Assembly (NCBI GenBank): GCA_038380435.1 | Contig: JAWZYU010000020.1 | Coordinates: forward strand, 43,804,307 to 43,868,306 | Direction of reading: 5' to 3' | Source: Ryuthela nishihirai | Taxonomy: Eukaryota; Arthropoda; Arachnida; Araneae; Heptathelidae | DNA length: 64,000 nt | In this document: positions 23,731-34,501 of the stretch, in pieces | Layout of the letters: each line of letters starts with the position of its first letter | Numbering within the stretch: the stretch's first letter is position 1 | Made by a program: the position numbers and the translations under genes | The notes under the pieces: generated by a model | What the model was told of the DNA's origin: nothing | Seen by the model: the letters and a program-made list of their open reading frames with translations, nothing else | The model's database searches: none

Positions 23731-23813
23731 TACACAGTCGTATAAGAATAATATGACCACCTACCATACATATACTATGGTAGGTGGTCATATTATTCTG
23801 ATACGACTGTGTA
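23731..23813. mobile_element. Tiny hairpin MITE-B
   Basis: 83-bp inverted repeat. Arms of about 38 bp begin TACACAGTCGTAT and run to GACCACCTACCATA, with one mismatch and a short loop. It lies inside a TATATA context, which fits a TA-targeting Tc1/mariner derivative. Confidence 0.85.
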
Positions 23814-24573
23814 TATATGTATATACACAAATTAGTGGTAAAGAATTATGCAAACTGCAACTGACGTTAAAAATGCTGACGAAGTTGTAACCCGTTAATA
23901 AGCGAAATTTATTCCCAGAATTTTATTTATTGGTGTGTTTTACAAATTTAGAAAATTGATCACAGAAAAGTGAGTTAATGAAAATATGTAAAAACCTGAG
24001 ATTTTTTTTTCTGCAGAATCTAGCAACTTTTATTGTTTTTAGATTTCAGTATTATTTCAAATGCTATTTTAAACCTACAAAAGTCTTAGTAAATGATGCT
24101 AAGAAAACTGTATAAAAAGAAGTTAAAAAGTACTTCTTGGCCATAAGTGATATTGAACATATGTTTACAGTTTTTAGATAACATAAAATGAGTGATTTTG
24201 ATTTTAATATCTGCTTTTCTACATTTACACACTGCCTAACTATGATGTTTCACATGAATTAGTTTTTCATGCCTTTATAATGATCATTGTCGCCGTTACT
24301 GATTGTTATCTCCTAATTAATTATAATTATTTTCTGTTAATTATTGTTATTGTTCTTAATTAATTATCTTTGCTGTCTGTTAATTAATGATCTTTATTGT
24401 CTGTTAATTTATTATCTTTTCCTATTAATTAATTACCATTATTGTCGGTTAATATAATAATGATTATTGTCTGTTAATTAATTATCATTATTGTCTCTTA
24501 ACTAATTATCATTATTTTTTAATTCTTAAAATTCATTTTAAATTTCCTTTTTATACTTTCAATACAATATGTA
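23814..24573. repeat. AT-rich DNA with TTAATTAATTAT repeats
   Basis: Imperfect repeats of TTAATTAATTATCATTATTG and variants at about 24300-24515. No gene is seen. Confidence 0.6.
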
Positions 24574-24784
24574 CAGTTGCTCAAAAAAGTATCCGAACAC
24601 TATGGTTGATCACAGAATTCAGAAAAAAATATCTGACAACTTTTTTTAGAAATTAGTGATCTGGCAACTTCGTGTCACGTGACACGAAGTTGCCAGATCA
24701 CTAATTTCTAAAAAAATCGTTGCTAGATATTTTTTCTGAATTCTGTGATCAACCATAGTGTTCGGATACTTTTTTGAGCAACTG
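24574..24784. mobile_element. Palindromic MITE-A, 211 bp
   Basis: Starts CAGTTGCTCAAAAAAGTATC after TA and ends with its inverted copy before TA (24785-24786). The centre is CACGTG. The two arms are nearly identical over their whole length. Confidence 0.95.
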
Positions 24785-24786
24785 TA

Positions 24787-26009
24787 CCTATAACTAGCAA
24801 AGCTTTTGCTTTTCAGTTGTTTGTATGCTGATTAAATTCAGATCCGTATCAAGAAAAATATGATGGTTGGGGAGCAAGTAAGTACCTCTTCCTAAAGAAA
24901 CCATTGTACAAAAATATTATATATATTTAGCACCAAAAATATTTAATATTTTACCTGGAAATCTTAAAGATGAAACAAACTTTCACTCTTTTAAAAAGAA
25001 GTTGAAAATCTGGATTTTTGAATATAACGATACTGAAAAACTGATTTATAAATTGTTAATAATCATTATTTTGATAGGTATAGGTTTTGTGTTTTTAAAT
25101 TTCTGTCTTTCATTATTTTAAAATAGAATGGACAATTATATCACATCTACAAAATTTGTATTAAATTTGTTGCCTATTTCAAAATGTTTTATCAAATTGT
25201 ACAAACCCACATGAGAGTTACTTAAACTATTGTGGTTATTTTCCATGTTCCTAAAACTGAACACGTAATTTTAGAAAATATGTTATACAAAATTCTTTAT
25301 ATGAAATGTGTAACCTGACAATTCAATGGGAATAAATGTCTATGTCTTTTTCTCTGTCTATGTCTAAGTAATCTAATCGTGTTGGAAAAAAGTGAGGGAG
25401 AACAAGAGACTGGATTTTAATTAGAGTATGACTTTTTTCTCTTACGTTTCAAAGGGCTTAAAAAGAAATTTTTTGAAAAAAATGCTGGAAATATGCAGAA
25501 CTTTAATAATATTTTGCTACCATTATCTTTACCGCATTCTCACGTGGGCGGGGGCATGCCCTCCTTTGCCTCCCACTCCTCATTATTGAAATTATTGTAG
25601 AATTTCTAATGATAATAAACTTTTTCAATCGCTTATTCATTTTAATGTATTTAATAAATAAATTAAGAAAAACATTAACTTCAATGTGATGCATTTCGTA
25701 AATGTTGTATAAGTTTCGTAACACACATCATTACTTTTAAATATTACAACCTCCATACCCCCAAACGAATATTGTTGAAAATTATAGATTTTTAAACAGG
25801 TTAAATCAAGATCTTCAATTTATCTTTAGACATATTTTTCCACAAAAAAGCTTGTCTTAAAAGTTATAGAGCTAAGAAAAAGTGTCCCTTTCTTTGATGT
25901 AACATGAGATTGTAACAATTCCTTTTACTTTAGTGCATACCCATTCTATGCCTTTTCTACTAAACGCAAAACTTTGCGAAAATAAGAAGAAATTTAAATT
26001 TATTATTTT
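24787..26009. other. AT-rich intergenic DNA
   Basis: Nothing recognised; chance frames only. Confidence 0.5.
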
Positions 26010-26275
26010 GTTTTACTTCATTAAGATGGATTGGTTTGGCCATGCTGCTCGTATGCCCAATTACAGATTAACTATTAGGGTTAAGAACAGTGGTACCGAA
26101 AAGCCTCAGGAAAAGGAGGAGATCCAGAATTCTGGAGGCAGACGATATCAAACAGAACCTCGTTAGGATTGGCAAACTGTAACCAAATGTAGCAGCTGTA
26201 GCTCAGGACAGACATGTTTGGAGAACTGAATTGTACAGTCTGGTTGGATCTCCGTAACCCATGGCTGCTTAAGAA
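26010..26275 (+). mobile_element. LINE 3' fragment, decayed
   Basis: Encodes the C-terminal WFGHAARMPNYRL-type motif and ends with GGTTGGATCTCCGTAACCCATGG. 5'-truncated, frameshifted copy of the RTE-like LINE. Confidence 0.88.
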
Positions 26276-26504
26276 TTCTTTCTATATGTATATAGATGAA
26301 CCAGCGAAATATATATATATATATTTATATATTCATCTACCATTATATTAGGTAGTTCCATGTTATATAAATAGTAATTCAGATACAGAACTCAGTAACA
26401 TCTTAAGTAATCTTCTAAAAGAAAAATGTGACTGAGATAATTTAAAGATTTCAACCAAATCTATTTAAATCTCGATTCCCAACAACATGCGTATATTTAT
26501 ATAT
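26276..26504. other. Flank of the Tigger element
   Basis: AT microsatellite at about 26310-26330. Positions 26430-26490 resemble 54512-54560 (shared CAAATCTATTT and CAACAA words), an unnamed low-copy repeat. Confidence 0.4.
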
Positions 26505-27157
26505 ACACCAATTCAGTTTTTACACGAATTATTTTTACACGATTTTGATTTAAAACGGCTTAGAAAAAAATCCAATTCTCTTTTTACACGATTTATTTTT
26601 TATCTAACACGGTTCAAACAGCGTCTTTTTAAAAATTTCCATTTGAATTTAATTCTTAATAAATATTCCTATTCAAGAAAAAATTTCTAGAATTTACATT
26701 TATAACAAAGATGCCGCTTTTATGGTCACATTTTTCGAAGTAGTTTTAACTTTGAAAATGTACTATAGATGCACATTTTGTGCACTAAAATCCCCAAAAT
26801 AAAAACAACACTAATATTCCATTTGAATTACATAACAAGTTTTCTCTATTTTATTCTCTTTTTTTTTGGAAAAATTGTACCAAACCTACCTTATTCGGAA
26901 TAAAGTGGTAACACTGAGTTCCCGGAATTGCCCTCAATTTTATATTCAGTAGATACGTTAGTCTTGGTCTCTCATTTCGTGTTTAAAGTTAGAAGTTTTT
27001 AGATGTTCAATAGAAGAAATCGAAAAAAAATTTGTTTTGTTTTTTGAAGTTTTTTGTGCGTAACATAAATTTATTAAATTTTGCTGATAGGTAATTTACA
27101 ATTTTTCATCATCTGATTTATTAACTACAATTCAAATATTTTTCGTAAGCCTTTACC

Positions 27158-29153
27158 ATGATGTCGGATAATTCAACTACACAAAAGCAGAAAAAGAAAG
27201 CTATCTCTTTGGATGCTAAGATACAAATTTTAGATCGTCCTGCAACTGGAAAAGGTTCAACATCCATAGGTAAATATTTTGATTTGAACGAAGCTACAAT
27301 AAGAACCATCAAGAAAAAGAATTTAGAAATTAGAAAATCTCTGCTTTCTGTAACAAAATTGAGCGCTAAGTCGTCATCGTACACGTGAGATATTGTAAAA
27401 GTGAAGATTGAGAAGGCACTACTAATGTGGATAGAAAATAACTCGCAAAAAAGAATACCTCTAGACGGAAATACCATCAAACAGATGGCATTACGAATAT
27501 ATAAGCAGATACAAGAAATGGAATCAACCACATCAGCTCAGTTAAACAAAAATTATGAATTTTCTGCAAGTACAGGTTGGCTTGCAGGGTTTCTTCAAAG
27601 ACACGCCTTTCATAATGTAAAGATAAAAGGTGAATTTGCATCTACATATGAGCCGGTTGCTAAACAATTTTGTCCAAAGTTGGCCCAAATCATTGAAGAT
27701 GGTGGATACATTCCTGATGAAGTTTGGAATGCAGATGAAACTGGTCTTTTTTGGGAAAAATGCCGAGTAGAACCTACGTAGCAAAATCACAGAAAACTGT
27801 TGGTGGCTAAGGATCGTGTGACCTTTCTAATTTGAGCAACGCTTCAGGAGATCGTATGTTAAAACCGCTGCTCATCAATCGATCCCTAAAGACCATGGTC
27901 AATGAAAGGTGTAGATTTGAAAAAATTTCCAGTGTATTGGATGGCAAACAAAAATGCCTGGGCTACAAAGGAAGTTTTAATGAATGGTTCCCTAAATGTT
28001 TTGTTCCAGAAGTTAAACGCCATTTGAAGGAAAAAAATCTCGAATTTAAAGTTCGATTGATTACAGACAATACGCCTGGTCATCCTGTTTTGGAATACCC
28101 AAATGAGCAATTTTTTTTTCTGCGGCCTAATGCGACTTTTTTTTTATTTGCGACATATAGGACAGAGAAGAATCCTAGAACTACTCCTAGCTTTCACAGG
28201 CCTTCTCATACATGGACATGCCCTACTAAGACCGAAGTCACTGCTGACCACTGCCTTAGTTAGAGTTAATACAACACACAAAGTTTGCCTTGCTGGAACG
28301 GTCGCTAGCTGCCTAACCACTATGCCAGTTAAGGTTGTATTTGTGGTTATACTTAATATAACCACTAGACCAGGGTATAATTGCCACATTTAAAACTTAT
28401 TACGTAAGACGAACATTCCAATACATTTTGGATAAACTAGATAAGGATAAAACACTAACAGTTATTGATATGTGGAAGAAATTTTCTATTTTAGATTGTA
28501 TTAGAAATGCTGGATTAACGTTATCAGAATTAAAACCATCAACTTTAAACTCATGCTGGAAAGCTATTTGGCCAGAATGTGTAAAAGGTACTCCTAAATA
28601 CGACTGAATATCCTAATATCATCACTTTAGCACATGCAGTTGGTGGAGAAGGATTCGATGATTTATCGTTTGCAGATAGGATGAATTGCTGGTTGACAAA
28701 GCTCTTAGCGAAGATGAAATAATAGTTGTCCTTGAGGCTCCTGATGAAAAAGAAAAACGTGATGGTGATGAAGAGGTTCCACTCACTGCAGGTTTAATTA
28801 AAGAAGGGCTTCAAATGGGTAGTAAATTGGAAAGTCATTTTCGTACACATGATCCCATTGTCGAACGAGCTGAGCAGTTTAAACTTGAACTGAAGTCATG
28901 TATGGCGCGTTATCAAGAATTATACAAAGATCTGGCCAAAGTAAGATCTCAACGAATGATCACAGTGTTCGTTGTCAAAACTAATCAAACTTCAGAATCA
29001 CTGGAAACAAGTGATAATTTGGTCCCCCATGCCACAGAGAGCATTTCACCATTGGGGTATGAACACGGCCAAAATGTTTCAAGCGATGAAACTGATTTAA
29101 TTCCAGTCTTACGCAAACGAATGTGTCTGTTGTCAGAAAATGACAACGAATAA
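27158..29153 (+). pseudogene. Tigger (pogo superfamily) transposase pseudogene
   Basis: Domains in order: a CENP-B-type N-terminal helix-turn-helix (27158-27388; LDAKIQILDR, IGKYFDLNEATIRTIKKK), a second DNA-binding Tc5-type domain (27401-27600; TGWLAGFLQRH), a DDE catalytic domain (VWNADETGLFWEK at about 27725, LITDNTPGHP at about 28064, DQGIIATFKTYY at about 28370), and an acidic C-terminus (28686-29153). Breaks: a stop at 27386, stops and a frameshift between 27779 and 27832, a SINE3 insertion at 28158-28345, and a stop near 28604. Family members cut and paste the element at TA sites. The intact C-terminal 155 codons show decay is recent or uneven. Confidence 0.9.
28158..28345 (-). mobile_element. 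SINE3 inserted in the Tigger transposase gene
   Basis: Same sequence as 22268-22455. It interrupts the DDE domain between the PGH-containing strand and the DQG motif. Confidence 0.82.
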
Positions 29154-29584
29154 AATCTAGTTAATAAGCATATGAAAGTCATATGTTTTTGCACTTTTCA
29201 TTCTTGAATTAGTGACATATTATTTTTTATGAAGGATAATTTATTTTATATATGTAAATATGATTATCTTTATAAGTTTATAAAGCAAAAAATTGTTAAA
29301 ATGAAAAAAATAAAATAAAGATTTAATTAAAGGTTTATTTATGATTTGTTAAAAAAAACTTATTATTTGTACTGGGTTTCCAGGTATGGAACCAATCTTC
29401 TATTTTTTTCATATGCACTATATTTTTTTTGCACGGTTTTTTCGGGAACCTATCTACCGTGTAAAAACAGAATTGGGTGTATACGCATATTGTTGGGAAT
29501 TTCTTTCTAGTATATATATATACTTTTTTTTTCTAGTATATATATACTAGAAATTATTTTCTAGTCCAGATTTTTAGTCTGTCA

Positions 29585-30065
29585 CTCTGAACGCTACACC
29601 GGATCTGGATATTCTTATTTCTGAGTTCTACTTCCTGAAATAGCCCTATTCACCAATTTTTAGCTCTTCAGCATGATACATCTATATTTGACTTTTGACC
29701 TTGAATGATCTGTCGCATCTAACATTTCACAATATGTCTGATATCTACGACTCAAAATACCCCTAGAACCAAATTTTTAGCTCTCTAGCACTGATAGATC
29801 AGAAATAGACCTTTGACCTCGAAGAACCCTCTGAATCCGAAATGTAATGTTTCCGACATCTACAACGAAATATCCCTAGACACCAATTGTCACGTTTATA
29901 TCTCTCGTAGATCATGGTTTGACCTCTACGTGGTATATATATATATTTCACCTTGAAGGACACGTCGGAAGTCAAATAAATACTCCCCCTACGAATACCA
30001 CTACGAATTACCCCTAGGTGCAAATTTTTCTGCATTTTAGTTAGAATTAGCATGATCCTCTGTCA
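29585..30065. repeat. Degenerate tandem array, about 115-135 bp unit
   Basis: About four units start near 29645, 29761, 29873 and 30012. Each has CCCTAGA.CCAATTTTTAGC, a TGATAGATC-like block and TTTGACCTTGAA. The array ends in CAGTCAGTCAGTCACTC beside the MITE at 30101. Class unknown. Confidence 0.7.
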
Positions 30066-30100
30066 TCCGTCAGTCAGTCAGTCACTCACAATCGTCTATA

Positions 30101-30679
30101 CAGGGTGATTGTAAACTCTTTCAGCAAAAGAAGAGGGGTGATAGTACACATCAAGACGACCAATTTTTGCAATGGAACCTAGGGTCGCATTGCACTCCTT
30201 CCGTCAGAAAAGAGTACTTTCGAAGAACTCCACGCTTACACAAGCATTTACAACCGGTGAATGAAAATCACAATACGACGATTCGGAAATCTCTCACGGT
30301 ACAATCTTTGTGCTTCACGTCCATTACCACCTGCTTGGCCGTACATCAGATGCATATCCGCCAATTCCTCGTATGTGTAGTCTTCCATGTCCTTCATGAA
30401 TATGTCACTTATCATGTGTTGTTATCACGGTAATGTCGATGAACGGGTTCGGCTGCGTTTTTAAATGTTTGTTCTTAATCGTATACACACTTGCTCCTGC
30501 GCACCTGATTTGCATCTTGTGCTTTTCATGCACCGGTTGTAAATACTTGTGCATGAGTGCCGTTTTTCAAAAGTACTCTTTTCTGGCGGAAGGAGTGGAA
30601 TGCGACCCTAGGTTCCATTGCAAAAATTGTGCGTTTTAATCACCCCTCTTTTTTGTTGAAAGAGTTTACAATCACCCTG
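30101..30679. mobile_element. MITE-C with long terminal inverted repeats (about 190 bp)
   Basis: TA on both sides. Ends CAGGGTGATTGTAAACTCTT and its inverted partner. Outer arms match over about 190 bp per side with scattered changes, leaving a unique core of about 200 bp. No transposase motif. The end CAGGGTGATT is shared with the mariner-like element at 40806, so the two may use related machinery. Confidence 0.92.
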
Positions 30680-30681
30680 TA

Positions 30682-31640
30682 TACATTAGGTATAAAGTTT
30701 CATTTAAGGTAAATCGCAATTCACGATGATGAATGCCAGTTTTCTAATGGCACGTTTTTAAATCCAATTTATGTAAGAGATAAGTGTGATGAAATGTCCG
30801 TCAAAGAACGAAAAATGCATTTTCACCTTCCCAAGAAGCTGCCCAAAAGTGACATTGCGGTAGTGTTTACGAAGACAGTAGAGTGATTCCCTCCGTAAGG
30901 ATGCGCTGACATATAAAATTAGGATTTCAATCACAGTCGAAAACTTTCACTTGTTCTTCTCAAACGAGAAAGAGCTCTGTCTTTTCATTTCCTGAAGTGA
31001 TTTGTATCGCACTCTCTTTTGATTCTTTTTCGTCTCTCCCAACTTAAAGTGCGAAGCCATGTCAACTGTTCGAAGCTTCTGTATATCGCTGTTTACCCAA
31101 ATAAAGAGATCAGCTCGATGTTCAGTTTCTTTTCTGTTTTCGCAGCGGCTTAATTTATTGCAAATAAAATAAGTCTTTGAGTGAATAAACTTAATCGTTT
31201 GTAGTGAAAGAAAAAGTTTGAAGTGGTAGTGTAAGATGGCTATGAATAAGTAAGTTATCTAGATTAAATTTTCAGTGATAAGGTTTGTATAACTACTGAA
31301 TTCTCGGAATAAAATGTGTTGGAATTCAAACCTTTTCCATTTTAATGATGAGAGACAGTGTGGATTCCAGATATTATCATTGTAATGTCACATGACTTAA
31401 AATGAAAAAGCAAAGAAAATCAAATAATAAAATTTGTAACTGTTAATGAAGAGTGACATTAGAAATTAACAGTTATTTTCAACAAACAGTTTCCCTCACT
31501 GTGTTAGGAGTGCGGCTATAGCTCGGAGTTTTAATACAGTGGATAGATTGAAAATACAGATATTTTCATCATTGTGTGATGTATACTGTATATGTGAGAG
31601 ATAACTTGTATTTACCAAAAGATCCTAAAGATGTCTTTGT
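30682..31640. other. Intergenic DNA with a possible first exon
   Basis: Nothing apart from the candidate at 31122-31249. Confidence 0.4.
31122..31249 (+). other. Possible promoter and first exon
   Basis: An ATAAAG box (about 31100) precedes an arthropod-type initiator TTCAGTTT (about 31121). An ATG at 31235 opens five codons and stops at a consensus donor GTAAGT (31250-31255). This is what a short leader exon looks like, but no second exon is recognised downstream. Confidence 0.18.
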
Positions 31641-31644
31641 CCTG

Positions 31645-31968
31645 TGGGAGGGAGGTGACTCAGTCGGTAGCGCGAGGCTCATAATCTGCAGTTTTGAGGT
31701 TCGAATCCCACCCACGCAAGCGTTGAGATTTATCCCCGCTAAATCCCACACCCTGAACTCGATGAGAAAGAGCACATTGATGAGCTTGGAAGTCCTTCGG
31801 ATGGGATGTAAAGCCGTCGTTCCGTGTGCAGGAGAGTCATATCCTGTGCAAATTAAGGATCAGGCTGAGCCTACCATCTGGCTCCAAAGGTGTCCAGTGA
31901 GTTCATTCTCCCCAAACTTCTCTAAGCACTCGGGGTCCTATAGGCCATTGTGTTCAAAAACAAAAGTC
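31645..31968 (+). mobile_element. Old SINE1 copy with CAT at the anticodon position
   Basis: Head GGTGACTCAGTCGGTAGCG, then GGCTCATAATCTG, where most copies have CTCGTAATCTG. CAT is the methionine anticodon, so this older copy points to tRNA-Met as the ancestor. The body has decayed. Confidence 0.85.
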
Positions 31969-31974
31969 AATTTA

Positions 31975-33240
31975 TTGCATTATCCCTATTTTTAAAAAGA
32001 GGTGATCGCAGTTCTTGTGATAAATATGGGGAATCAATTTACTTTCTGTTTAAGGTAAAGTTCTTTGCATTATTGTGAAAATGGCTGAGCAACAACTACG
32101 TAATGAATAGAGTGGACTTAGAAGTGGTAAGGGATGTATAGATAGAAGTGGTAAGGGATGTATAGATAAAAAGCAGGCTCTGCAACAGCTTCTTGAGAAA
32201 TGTTTAACGTTTCACAAACCTGTGGTTACTAGCTTCATAGATTTCAAAAAAAAAAAAGCGTATCAGGCAAGTTAGCTAGCACAATGAAACTTCTCTATAA
32301 TGATGTACACTATAACATTGAGTTGTGTGTAAGAGTTGATAAAGTTTGAAGTTATTGGTTTAGAATTACTTGTCTAATTAAACAAAGGTAGATTTTGTCT
32401 CCTTTTCTCTTTAATTCGGCTACTAATTTTGCTATATTTACTGCAAGGAGAAGATTTTGGCTTTAAATTGTTTAGAGATTTGAAAATTTTTGATATAATG
32501 AAATCCTTCTTTAGGGTTATTGATGAGACTGACAATAGTGTAGGTTTGGGTTTAAACAGAGAGAAAACTAAAGTGATGAAAGTTGGTCAGGCAGATGGGG
32601 CTTTAGTTGATTTGAACGGTTGCGCTCTTGAGCAAGTGTTTCAGTTTAATTATCTTGGGAGCTATGTTACAGATACGGGTGATGTGCGGCATGAGATAAA
32701 CATAAGAAGAAGTATTGCTGTTGGGACTTTAAAAAATTTGTGCAGACTTAGGTGTTAACATCTAAAGACGAAACTTTGGTTGTATAATAATTTAATCCTT
32801 TCTAGAGTTAGTTATGATAGTGAAACTTGAATGCTTTGCAAGCAAGATAAAATGAATCTTGATACATTTGATTCTAGATGTTTACGAAATATATTGGGCA
32901 TTAGGTAGTTTGAGTTTGTAAGTAATGATGAGGTTAGGCAAAGGAACAAAGGAATAGGCAACCTCCTTTGAGTAGTACATTGTGCAAAGAGAGACTGTGT
33001 CGGTTTGGCCATGCTACTTGTATGTATAGCTATATATTGGCGAATTAGATTATAAATATTGTGTCTGAAGACCTCAGAAAAAGGGGAAGACCTAGGATAC
33101 GGTGGGCAAACAATGTGAAACAGGACTTTGTTCGAATTGACCTATACTGTCCAAATGCACCAGCTGTATCTCAGGAAAGACATCTGTAAAATAAAATTTC
33201 ACAGTCTGGTAGGACTCCGTAGCCCGTGTTTGTATGTATG
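31975..33240 (+). mobile_element. RTE-like LINE, 5'-truncated and decayed
   Basis: Begins in the RT domain (FKRGDRSSCDKY) and passes GLRSGKGCID, duplicated in frame by a 24-bp tandem repeat (32120-32167). It reaches motif A (TSFIDFKK), lacks a clear YADD, and continues in frame at 32429-32758 (LNREKTKVMKVG, GDVRHEI). It ends GGACTCCGTAGCCC near 33225 with TGTATGTATG instead of (GAT)n. Several stops and frameshifts. Confidence 0.88.
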
Positions 33241-33614
33241 TATGTAGAGTATGGAATGAGGGCTTGTCTATTGGGAAGTCATAACCACAGAAATTTCGCA
33301 CATACTGGTAATAGCGACTTCTTACTTTAAATATAGATTAAAAAAGAATTAACCTGTAAATTTTTAAGGCTCCTCAGTAGCGGATTTAAAGCGACCTAAG
33401 CGACCTTTAGGGACCTAAAGCGGAAAAGCATTTAGGGGCCCTATGATGTGTAGTTGAAATGACCTCTACAATTATATAAATCTTTGTCATTCTCCCATGT
33501 TATTACTGAAAATTGTGCACTTGAATTTCATAATAATAATGAAAAATGCGATAATGTAATTAAAATAAATGAAATACACAAAACGATATGGGAGTCACTA
33601 AGCCGCCGTTTACT
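33241..33614. other. Intergenic DNA
   Basis: Includes GCGACCTAAGCGACC and AGGGGCCC words near 33390-33430, possibly hAT debris. No gene is seen. Confidence 0.4.
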
Positions 33615-33623
33615 CCCCTTATA

Positions 33624-34004
33624 GGTTGGGTTGTTTTACCTCTGAGCGGCACTTTTTTGCACACCATGGGCTAAATGGCCAGGTCACATGGACCCCGAAG
33701 GCTCAGAGAAGGTTGGGGGAGGGGACCCACTGGAACCGCTGTTGGGAGACAGATGGTAGCCTCCCGTCAAGGCCATCCAGCGTGTTCTTTAACGTGCACA
33801 GGCGTATGGCTCTCCCACACACGGGGCCACGGCTTAACGTCCCATCCGACGGACGGCGGCCTTTTCAAGCCCATCGGTGTCCCCTACTGACCGTGGGCAG
33901 GGCGGGGAATTTTGCGGAGATAAATCTCAACGCTGACCCAGCTGGGACTCGAACCTGGGAACTACAGATTACGAGCCTGGCGCGCTACCGACTGAGCCAC
34001 CCCA
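33624..34004 (-). mobile_element. SINE1 copy, young, full length
   Basis: Near consensus. Duplication CCCCTTATA (33615-33623 and 34005-34013). Confidence 0.96.
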
Positions 34005-34063
34005 CCCCTTATAAGTAAATCCTCCTCGGTGATTCAGTACATAAAAAAGTTGCATCAGCGAGA

Positions 34064-34501
34064 TTGTTTTCAATAGCAAATGAAACGTCATCTACACATT
34101 CTTACGATATACAACTGCAGTCAGAACATCATGCAATACATCGGAGCTGGCAATTCAGTAATAAAAAAAATCACAGGAATGCACAAACAGCAGATGCCAA
34201 ACAGGATGTTTTCGGCGATATTCTCATTCTTCTTTATCACGGTCTATGTGCTGTGTTTTGTGATGATGAGAAAGAATCATCCAATTTCAGATACCTATTG
34301 TCCTTGTCGGAGCATTTGTGGCAGGATGAGAGGAAGGCAGCCGAGATGCAGGAAAGAGACTTTTCATCCTCCGCACGTACAGTTGGCTTTGACGTACGTG
34401 AGAACGAGACACAAAAGGACTCTAATTCACGAATAACAGAGCAAGAGCTCTTTTATTCTACTCTTAGGGAGCACGGAATGCGTGAGCTAGCATGTTCGTG
34501 A
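34064..34501 (+). CDS. Unrecognised ORF, 145 codons
   Basis: Open over 438 bp in sequence less AT-rich than its flanks. The product is polar and charged (LSEHLWQDERKAAEMQERDF) with no motif I know. A second overlapping frame (34080-34436) is also open and would encode a transmembrane-like stretch, so openness alone proves nothing. It could be part of an exon, a decayed repeat or chance. Confidence 0.2.
   Translation: MFSIANETSSTHSYDIQLQSEHHAIHRSWQFSNKKNHRNAQTADAKQDVFGDILILLYHGLCAVFCDDEKESSNFRYLLSLSEHLWQDERKAAEMQERDFSSSARTVGFDVRENETQKDSNSRITEQELFYSTLREHGMRELACS

Larger units (their letters stand above)
26506..29479 (+). mobile_element. Pogo/Tigger-like DNA transposon, decayed
   Basis: A TA target duplication flanks inverted ends: CACCAATTCAGTTTTTACAC on the left and its partner, reading CAGAATTGGGTG, on the right (29468-29479). 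The element is about 2.97 kb and contains one transposase pseudogene. Just outside, ATTCCCAACAACATGCGTAT on the left is mirrored on the right (29481-29500), so the inverted repeat extends beyond the TA with an 8-bp gap. Either the true ends lie further out or it landed in a palindrome. Confidence 0.85.

Noticed and set aside
27121..27531. A 136-codon ORF on the minus strand
   Set aside because: Antisense shadow of the Tigger transposase.
30167..30639. Two ORFs at 30167-30433 and 30433-30639
   Set aside because: Both lie inside MITE-C and are made largely of its inverted ends.
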